This document shows positions 34,088 to 38,426 of a stretch of 38,426 bases of DNA, one piece after another. The first letter of the stretch is position 1; each line of letters opens with the position of its first letter. The position numbers and the translations under genes were made by a program. Under the pieces are notes generated by a model. The model did not search any database. It was not told the DNA's origin and worked only from the letters and a program-made list of their open reading frames with translations. Origin of the DNA: Bacillota bacterium (GTDB lineage: Bacteria; Bacillota; Clostridia; Peptostreptococcales; Anaerovoracaceae); NCBI GenBank assembly GCA_017437745.1, contig JAFRYI010000017.1, positions 1 through 38,426 of the forward strand, in the 5' to 3' direction.

Positions 34088-35122
34088 TCAATTGGTCCGT
34101 TGATAGTTTTCAAGCCGCTTTTCCTCCACCTGATTCAAAAAGTGCCCAGGATCCCCACCTATCTGATCAAGGTGAGAACGGAAGTGTGTAGTGGCAACTA
34201 TGCTCTGAGCTTCATGCATGTATCTCTGGGTAGTCGACAGGTCCTCGTGGCCCATTATTGCAGCCAGCTTGATGTTGTCCACATACCCCTCCTTTTCGTA
34301 CCCTTCTATGCACCAGTTCGTGGCGAAATTGTGCCTCAGTCTGTGCGAAGAAAGACCCTCCAGCTGAGTCCTGTTGCTAAGCCTGTGAATGAACTTTTTC
34401 ACCGAGTCGTTGGTGATCGGTTCGCCCCTGCGGCCGACCAATAAATACTCCTTGTTGTAAGGCCGTTTGTCCAGGTAATCCTTCAGCAACGCAAGCGTAA
34501 TATCACCAAAAGGCACGTGGCGGTCTTTGTTTCCTTTGCCGTGCACCAGCATTATATTCCTTTCAAAGTCCAGGTCTTTCATGGAAAGCTTCGGGAGTTC
34601 TCCTTGCCTTAAGCCGCTGTCATACATCAGCGCAAGCATCAGCTTGTCCCGCGCCACCAGCCATTCCGACTCTTCCTTTACAGAACTGAATATGAACGCC
34701 ACCTCTTCCGGAGTAAATAGGTTGATCTTTCGCTTAGGCTGTCTCGGCAGCTTTATGCGCCTTGCAACGCTTCCCTCCGGAATGATGCCGTAATCCTCCA
34801 TGTAATTGACGAAAGCCTTGATCTGCCGCAGATAACTGCCTACTGTTGCCTGCGACAACTTCCTGTCTACCAGCAACTCGTTGTAGTAATTAATATGCTT
34901 TATTGAAAGCTCCTCAGCCTCTATGTCACCTATAGCGTTTATGAAAAGCGACAGTGTGTCCTGATAGCTTTTAATCGTCTTCTGCGAGCAGTACATCAGC
35001 TTCCGGGATCTTATGAATTTGTCCTTTGCTTCTGATATTTTCATCCTTTTCTCTGTTTCTCTTTTCTGTATACCCATTATCCGATTTGATTGATCTGAAG
35101 GCAAATGTGTGATATCGCACAT
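34088..35122 (-). CDS. Tyrosine recombinase / integrase
   Basis: Site-specific recombinase. The 344-residue product has an N-terminal SAM-like core-binding domain (about 28-115) and a catalytic domain with R172 (DSGLRQGEL), K199 (GKGNKDRHVPF), H260 and R263 (SHRLRHNFAT), H292 (GHEDLSTTQ) and Y301 (RYMH), so the active site is complete. The size fits XerD-like integrases of small integrative elements. The ATG at 35122 has GGAAGGA almost touching it; later ATGs at 35077 and 35044 are possible. It points toward the tRNA-Lys 3' end, as integrases of tRNA-targeting elements often do. Confidence 0.92.
   Translation of the reverse strand: MCDITHLPSDQSNRIMGIQKRETEKRMKISEAKDKFIRSRKLMYCSQKTIKSYQDTLSLFINAIGDIEAEELSIKHINYYNELLVDRKLSQATVGSYLRQIKAFVNYMEDYGIIPEGSVARRIKLPRQPKRKINLFTPEEVAFIFSSVKEESEWLVARDKLMLALMYDSGLRQGELPKLSMKDLDFERNIMLVHGKGNKDRHVPFGDITLALLKDYLDKRPYNKEYLLVGRRGEPITNDSVKKFIHRLSNRTQLEGLSSHRLRHNFATNWCIEGYEKEGYVDNIKLAAIMGHEDLSTTQRYMHEAQSIVATTHFRSHLDQIGGDPGHFLNQVEEKRLENYQRTN
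35106..35121. promoter_or_regulatory. Palindrome covering the recombinase start codon
   Basis: TGTGTGATATCGCACA is palindromic at 14 of 16 bases and overlaps the proposed ATG at 35122. It could be an operator for control of the recombinase, or chance. Confidence 0.25.
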
Positions 35123-35182
35123 TCCTTCCTTCTCGTTTAGGTATTGGGTATTATTGGCCCAAAAAACAAATGCGTTTGCTAT

Positions 35183-35737
35183 TCAAAGCATCATCTTTCT
35201 GAGCTTTTCGAGCGCCCTAACTTTTCTGTTGTGAACCGTCTGCTGCGACAGGCTATGGACGTCTCCATACTCTTTTTCCGTGTCCGGATCCTTGCTCAGA
35301 TACAGCGCTTTTATAAGCCGCTGTTCATCCTCAGAAAGCTTGGAAACACAACGCCTTACCTGCCTGCACAGCTCCAGGTTCACAACGAATTCCTCAACAT
35401 CCACATTAGGGTCGCCTATGGTTTCTTCCAGGGGACCTTCTTCAGTAATTGCCTCGTAGGAACAGACATCATAGCCTTTCTTTTTCTCCTGCTCACGCAG
35501 ATAGTCGCTTCGGTCGTTTTCCTTTCGTATTTTCTTCGCTTTTTCCTCTCCACACTCGATGACTATCATGTAGTCATCCTTGGAACACGCCCGAAGCGTT
35601 GCAAAACCTTTGCCCCGACGTTTTCCTTCATTGCTCCGGATGAAACTGAGAAACTTCTTGCCGTTCATTACATCCCAGTTATCCGGTGCACAGGGTTTGT
35701 TTTCATCTTTCTTTACTAAATAGATCTTTCTCCTCAT
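35183..35737 (-). CDS. Sigma-70 region 4-like DNA-binding protein of a mobile element
   Basis: The 184-residue product starts MRRKIYLVKKDENKPCAPDN and ends in a helix-turn-helix with LSEDEQRLIKALYL and SLSQQTVHNRKVRALEKLRK, the layout of sigma region 4 (-35 recognition). Regions 1 and 2 are missing, so it would not act as a full sigma factor. Similar proteins are common on integrative elements of Clostridia. It lies 60 bases before the recombinase on the same strand; GGAAAGGAC precedes the ATG. A role in controlling excision is inference. Confidence 0.75.
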   Translation of the reverse strand: MRRKIYLVKKDENKPCAPDNWDVMNGKKFLSFIRSNEGKRRGKGFATLRACSKDDYMIVIECGEEKAKKIRKENDRSDYLREQEKKKGYDVCSYEAITEEGPLEETIGDPNVDVEEFVVNLELCRQVRRCVSKLSEDEQRLIKALYLSKDPDTEKEYGDVHSLSQQTVHNRKVRALEKLRKMML

Positions 35738-35846
35738 TTTGAAGTCCTTTCCGCCTGGTTTGGTCCGCAGGACACAAATCCGCTGATGAAAGGACTCCTG
35801 ATGCTGCCAGCCTGAAGAAGGGTGCAGAAACTAAAGGGTACCAATA

Positions 35847-35936
35847 CTACTTATCCCTAAAAGGTTTGAAGTCAGCGTATTTGTATCCTTGGCCCTTGTA
35901 CTTCAGGCTTTGAATATGATGATGTTTATTAATAAA
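35847..35936 (-). pseudogene. Possible gene remnant (open frame without start)
   Basis: An open minus-strand frame of about 30 codons ending in SLKYKGQGYKYADFKPFRDK then stop. It has no ATG and runs upstream into a terminator hairpin. The residue pattern looks protein-like (aromatic and Lys residues alternating), but I cannot name a family. It may be the C-terminal remnant of a gene lost from the element. Confidence 0.25.
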
Positions 35937-35937
35937 T

Positions 35938-36001
35938 GAAAAAGGCCGCCGACAAGGCAGACCTATAGATAGACCTATAGTATCTTACCTTGCCGGCAGC
36001 C
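35938..36001 (-). terminator. Terminator of the small transcript, with internal direct repeat
   Basis: Fourteen-pair stem (35944-35957 with 35988-36001) followed by TTTTTCATTTATT on the minus strand. Two of the pairs are G-U in the minus-strand RNA and would be A-C mismatches on the plus strand, which fixes the direction. The loop holds CTATAGGTCT twice. Confidence 0.8.
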
Positions 36002-36032
36002 TCTCACTTATGTCTGGTTTAACTGTCGGTTA

Positions 36033-36137
36033 TTATTCGGGCTTTTCAGCCACACGGTCAAGTGACCTGGAATCGGATTTAATGCAGCCCTGTTTCAGCT
36101 CGACCGACCCGTCGTGATGCCGTTGATTCAATTCCAT
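36033..36137 (-). CDS. 34-codon reading frame in the small transcript
   Basis: Frame starting MELNQRHHDGSVELKQGCIK and ending DRVAEKPE. It is highly polar with one Cys and no membrane helix. No Shine-Dalgarno is visible; the predicted transcript begins only about 15 bases before the ATG, and this stretch is the LexA-type box. It may be translated from a near-leaderless message, or it may be chance inside an RNA gene. No family recognised. Confidence 0.3.
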   Translation of the reverse strand: MELNQRHHDGSVELKQGCIKSDSRSLDRVAEKPE

Positions 36138-36139
36138 TC

Positions 36140-36153
36140 AGAACATTTGTTCT
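36140..36153. promoter_or_regulatory. LexA-type (SOS) box at the predicted start of the small transcript
   Basis: AGAACAAATGTTCT on the minus strand fits the Gram-positive LexA core GAAC-N4-GTTC. It lies right after the -10, where a bound repressor would block transcription. Confidence 0.55.
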
Positions 36154-36159
36154 AAACAG

Positions 36160-36188
36160 ATAATATCACCCTGTATAATGCCTGTCAA
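36160..36188 (-). promoter_or_regulatory. Near-consensus promoter of the small transcript
   Basis: TTGACA (36183-36188), 17 bases, TATTAT (36160-36165) on the minus strand. One of the best promoter matches in the window. Confidence 0.8.
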
Positions 36189-36295
36189 CAAGAACTTTTC
36201 TTCAAGGTGACGGATTATTTAGTACTGTTATGTTTGGATTTATGTTAGAATGATTAATGGGAGTGTATACCTATTAACAAGCGGTGATTGGGTGA

Positions 36296-36311
36296 GTGTA
36301 AATAATTACAC
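36296..36311. promoter_or_regulatory. Inverted repeat upstream of the orphan gene
   Basis: GTGTAA-ATAA-TTACAC, a perfect 6-base inverted repeat with a 4-base spacer, 9 bases before the -35 of the next promoter. It may be an operator. Confidence 0.4.
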
Positions 36312-36319
36312 AGCCACAA

Positions 36320-36348
36320 TTACTACCAACTGATTCCTACATTATAAT
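36320..36348 (+). promoter_or_regulatory. Promoter of the orphan AT-rich gene
   Basis: TTACTA (36320-36325), 17 bases, perfect TATAAT (36343-36348). The leader would be about 90 nt. Another candidate, TGT-TAGAAT, lies at about 36243-36252. Confidence 0.6.
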
Positions 36349-36445
36349 CAATACCCATGTATAGCTATCTTTTTTATTTCAGCTCATTGCGGTTATTAAC
36401 CATTATTTCCGCCTTTGTAGTTTACCTCACAAGAAAACAGATAAT

Positions 36446-36991
36446 ATGGAATACACGCTAGATATAAAAAGAATAGATTTTCCCGGACTGCAAATGACTC
36501 GCGGAGATAATATAGATTTTATTACCAGCTATTACAAAAGATTTTTTATCACACCTCAACAATCTTGTAATGTAGTTGTCGAAAAACTAAGAAAGCAACT
36601 GGAATTGCGCGAACTTTATCATGTTAACGATAAAGATGTTTTTTTTCTTGCGGATTTAAACTGTGTAACCCACAGTCATTTCTCATTCGAAGTGTTTAAG
36701 CTGTTTGTGTTAGTAAACTGTGAACAAACAGAAGACTTTTACAGAACCTATTATAAAGCTGGCATGGATAAAAACAAGGATTATATCTTTATCTCCTGTG
36801 ATACGGTTAGACAGGAAGTAAGATCTAACCACCCACTCATAGACATGTACTGTAAATATTTAAAGGGGCTTGACGATAGGAATATCGATGAAGTCAATGA
36901 TTATGTGGAAAATCTGTATTTTATGAATAATTGTAAATTGAACTATCTGATTGAAAAAGAAGTTGCCATAAGAATCAAAGAGATAAAATAA
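36446..36991 (+). CDS. Orphan protein of unknown function, AT-rich gene
   Basis: The 181-residue product starts MEYTLDIKRIDFPGLQMTRG and has no signal peptide, membrane helix or motif I recognise. It is rich in Tyr, Phe, Asn, Asp and Lys, with Cys at several places, and reads like a compact alpha/beta cytoplasmic protein. The gene and the 250 bases before it are markedly richer in A+T than the ribosomal and rnf genes, which suggests horizontal transfer. No clear Shine-Dalgarno precedes the ATG. Function cannot be inferred; its place beyond the recombinase suggests element cargo. Confidence 0.6.
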   Translation: MEYTLDIKRIDFPGLQMTRGDNIDFITSYYKRFFITPQQSCNVVVEKLRKQLELRELYHVNDKDVFFLADLNCVTHSHFSFEVFKLFVLVNCEQTEDFYRTYYKAGMDKNKDYIFISCDTVRQEVRSNHPLIDMYCKYLKGLDDRNIDEVNDYVENLYFMNNCKLNYLIEKEVAIRIKEIK

Positions 36992-37174
36992 TGCTATAAA
37001 AAAATGAATTTAGGCGTTTTAAGCCGGTGTCTTTCTCTCTATAAATGTCTTCTCAAATTATCCTTTACACCTATCAATCACACTTTTTACCATTTTATCT
37101 CAGTTATTTCATTTTTCCATACTCCGCTGTTCCAAGAAGGCTTTTACCCAAATTGTAATGCCTTTATCATCTTT

Positions 37175-37867
37175 CTAAAAATCTTGCTTGGCTCTTGCCG
37201 GAACAATCTTTTTATTCTCCTGATCTATGCATAGCCACTCATCGGCTATCTCAGCAAACCTTTCGTTGTGAGTTACCATTATCACGCACTTGCCTTCGTT
37301 GTGGGCAAGATCTCTGAAGAGCTCGATCACCTGTTCGGCTGTGTGCGCATCCAGGTTGCCTGTAGGCTCATCGGCTATTATTATCTCGCTCCCGGTAGCG
37401 ACAGCGCGTCCTATTGCCGCTCGCTGCTGCTCTCCGCCCGAAAGAACGGACGCCCGTCTTGTGGCAGCTTTTTCATCGATTCCGAGCTTTGAAAGCAGCT
37501 GTATTATATGATCCTTGCTCTTGTCGTTATCGTTATCCGTAATGTCCAGTGCAACTTCTATGTTCTCAACCGGAGAAAGATACGGAATCAGGTTGAAGTT
37601 CTGATAGATCATGGATATATGATCTCTGCGATACTTGGTAAGACCGATCTCTTCTATCGTTTTCCCTTTGAAAAAGACTTTGCCCCCGTATTCTTTTTCG
37701 AGACCGCCAATGATATATAGCAGCGTAGTCTTGCCCGATCCGGATTCTCCGGTGATCGCATAGAACCGCCCCGATTCGAAGCTCGCGGAAGCATTGTCGT
37801 AAATGACTTTTCGATTATCTCCGTCCGCGTAGCTGTAGCAAAGGTCCTTTATCTCAAGAAGTGCCAT
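37175..37867 (-). CDS. ABC transporter ATP-binding protein (LolD/MacB type)
   Basis: Cytoplasmic ATPase of a type VII ABC system. The 230-residue product has Walker A GESGSGKTT (40-48), a Q-loop in MIYQNFNLIPYLSPVENIEV, the signature LSGGEQQRAAIGRAVA, Walker B EIIIADEPTGNLD and the switch His in VMVTHNERFAEIAD-like sequence. The ATG follows the permease stop directly, so the two are translated together. Its partners are FtsX-type permeases, which export lipoproteins or peptides or sense antimicrobial peptides. No clear terminator follows; only a weak AAGGC/GCCTT hairpin is present. Confidence 0.92.
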   Translation of the reverse strand: MALLEIKDLCYSYADGDNRKVIYDNASASFESGRFYAITGESGSGKTTLLYIIGGLEKEYGGKVFFKGKTIEEIGLTKYRRDHISMIYQNFNLIPYLSPVENIEVALDITDNDNDKSKDHIIQLLSKLGIDEKAATRRASVLSGGEQQRAAIGRAVATGSEIIIADEPTGNLDAHTAEQVIELFRDLAHNEGKCVIMVTHNERFAEIADEWLCIDQENKKIVPARAKQDF

Positions 37868-38426
37868 TCAGTCTCCTCCTCCGATGTTTTCCCTGACATT
37901 GCCCCTCATAAGGACAAACGTGCTTATAAACACTATGACTGCTGTAATGACAAGCGTCAGCAGGATTGTAAACACAACATATTTCACAACAGTTCCTGCA
38001 TCAAGTTCCGAGATCTCTATCTGATCCAGAGTCTTTATCATGGTCCTTCCGTAGTAGGAATACCGCAGCAGCTCGCTCTGGATCCTGAGCGAATTCCTGG
38101 CGACTGCATTGCTCAGCATCCTGCACAGGAAGTATCCCGGTATGCATCCGATCAATGCGCCCACAGCTCCCGCCATGCCGAAAAACATGGAGTTCCTGAG
38201 TCCTACGGCTGCTTTCCCCTCACCAAGCGAGTAGTATATGAACATCTCCCGCTTTTTCTTGGAAACAAGATAGTACAGAAAACCAGAAAGCAGCGCGATC
38301 AGCATCAGCTCGACAACTGCAAATATGCCATTGTAAAGGCCTGCGGCGCCTCTTACGTTTCCAAGGGCCTTCAGGGCACCCGACTGCTGTTCCGCAAGAT
38401 GCGGAGCGTTATAGCCATTGCTTCTC
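37868..38426 (-). CDS. FtsX-type ABC permease, C-terminal part (cut by window edge)
   Basis: The frame is open to the window end; the visible 185 codons include hydrophobic segments at IFAVVELMLIALLSGFLYYL, MFFGMAGAVGALIGCIPGYF and VVFTILLTLVITAVIVFIST, which is the last three-helix bundle of a MacB/FtsX permease, with the KKKREMFIYYSLGEGKAAVG cytoplasmic loop typical of it. It ends RENIGGGD, and the GGAGGAG in these last codons serves as the ribosome-binding site of the ATPase gene. The N-terminal helix and extracellular domain are outside the window. Confidence 0.85.
   Translation of the reverse strand, partial: RSNGYNAPHLAEQQSGALKALGNVRGAAGLYNGIFAVVELMLIALLSGFLYYLVSKKKREMFIYYSLGEGKAAVGLRNSMFFGMAGAVGALIGCIPGYFLCRMLSNAVARNSLRIQSELLRYSYYGRTMIKTLDQIEISELDAGTVVKYVVFTILLTLVITAVIVFISTFVLMRGNVRENIGGGD

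Larger units (their letters stand above)
35938..36153 (-). ncRNA. Candidate small transcript with LexA-type box at its start
   Basis: A complete small transcription unit: TTGACA-17-TATTAT promoter (36160-36188), predicted start near 36153, and a strong terminator at 35944-36001. The RNA of about 215 nt would contain GGCT-GAAA-AGCC and GGTC-ACTT-GACC hairpins. It also contains a 34-codon frame (36033-36137). I do not recognise it as a known RNA class. Confidence 0.5.
33845..36200. mobile_element. Candidate integrative element end at tRNA-Lys (extent uncertain)
   Basis: A tRNA gene followed directly by a convergent tyrosine recombinase and a sigma-region-4-like gene typical of clostridial mobile elements. 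I do not see a second copy of the tRNA 3' end in the window, so either the far end lies outside, or this is a relic. The right limit given is arbitrary. Confidence 0.4.

Noticed and set aside
35938-36153. 6S RNA
   Set aside because: Length is similar, but there is no long self-pairing of the 5' and 3' ends around a central bubble, and a terminator hairpin forms the 3' end.
37004-37234. 76-codon plus-strand open frame after the orphan gene
   Set aside because: It runs into the end of the ABC ATPase gene on the other strand, lacks a ribosome-binding site, and its hydrophobic content follows from AT-rich sequence.
35800-38426. Second copy of the tRNA-Lys 3' end as an attachment site
   Set aside because: I looked for the T-arm and acceptor sequence to the right of the recombinase and found none in the window.

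Overview
The window looks like a chromosomal segment of a Gram-positive anaerobe, most likely class Clostridia (Bacillota). The evidence is the S10-spc-alpha ribosomal order with secY-adk-map-infA-rpmJ, a zinc-lid adenylate kinase, a clostridial-type RnfB with several ferredoxin repeats, and strong AGGAGG ribosome-binding sites. No species can be assigned from sequence alone.

Layout. (1) 1-15412, minus strand: a complete S10-spc-alpha superoperon from rpsJ to rpoA plus the start of rplQ, driven by a good promoter at 15384-15412 and preceded by a roughly 310 nt leader. (2) 15552-16572: a membrane-anchored YdcF/DUF218 protein with its own promoter and terminator. (3) 16578-21110: an Rnf electron-transport operon in the order rnfC-D-E-A-B. 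The rnfG gene, normally between D and E, is absent, because D and E overlap by 4 bases. (4) 21198-25117, plus strand: a standalone homocysteine-methyltransferase domain, a LivJ-like lipoprotein with a possibly leaderless message, a 76-residue NifU C-terminal domain protein, and a CapA-like metallophosphatase with a Pro-Glu insert.

(5) 25122-25413: an intergenic region that reads as a compact type I toxin-antitoxin-like locus. A 31-codon membrane peptide on the minus strand faces a convergent short RNA on the plus strand. Their 5' ends carry the same hairpin-forming repeat in inverted orientation. (6) 25455-33660, minus strand: a probable operon of a zinc-ribbon/Pro-Glu-repeat membrane protein, a UPF0182 membrane protein, a long glutamine synthetase and an SDR reductase.

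(7) 33792-36200: tRNA-Lys(CUU), then a tyrosine recombinase and a sigma-region-4-like protein of the kind found on clostridial integrative elements. Next comes an unexplained minus-strand transcription unit with a near-consensus promoter, a LexA-type box at its predicted start, a 34-codon ORF and a strong terminator. (8) 36200-37170: an AT-rich stretch with one orphan gene of unknown function. (9) 37175-38426: an ABC ATPase and the C-terminal part of its FtsX-type permease, cut by the window edge.

The best candidates for something undescribed are the peptide/RNA locus at 25.1-25.4 kb, the SOS-box small transcript at 35.9-36.2 kb, and the Rnf operon without its G subunit.
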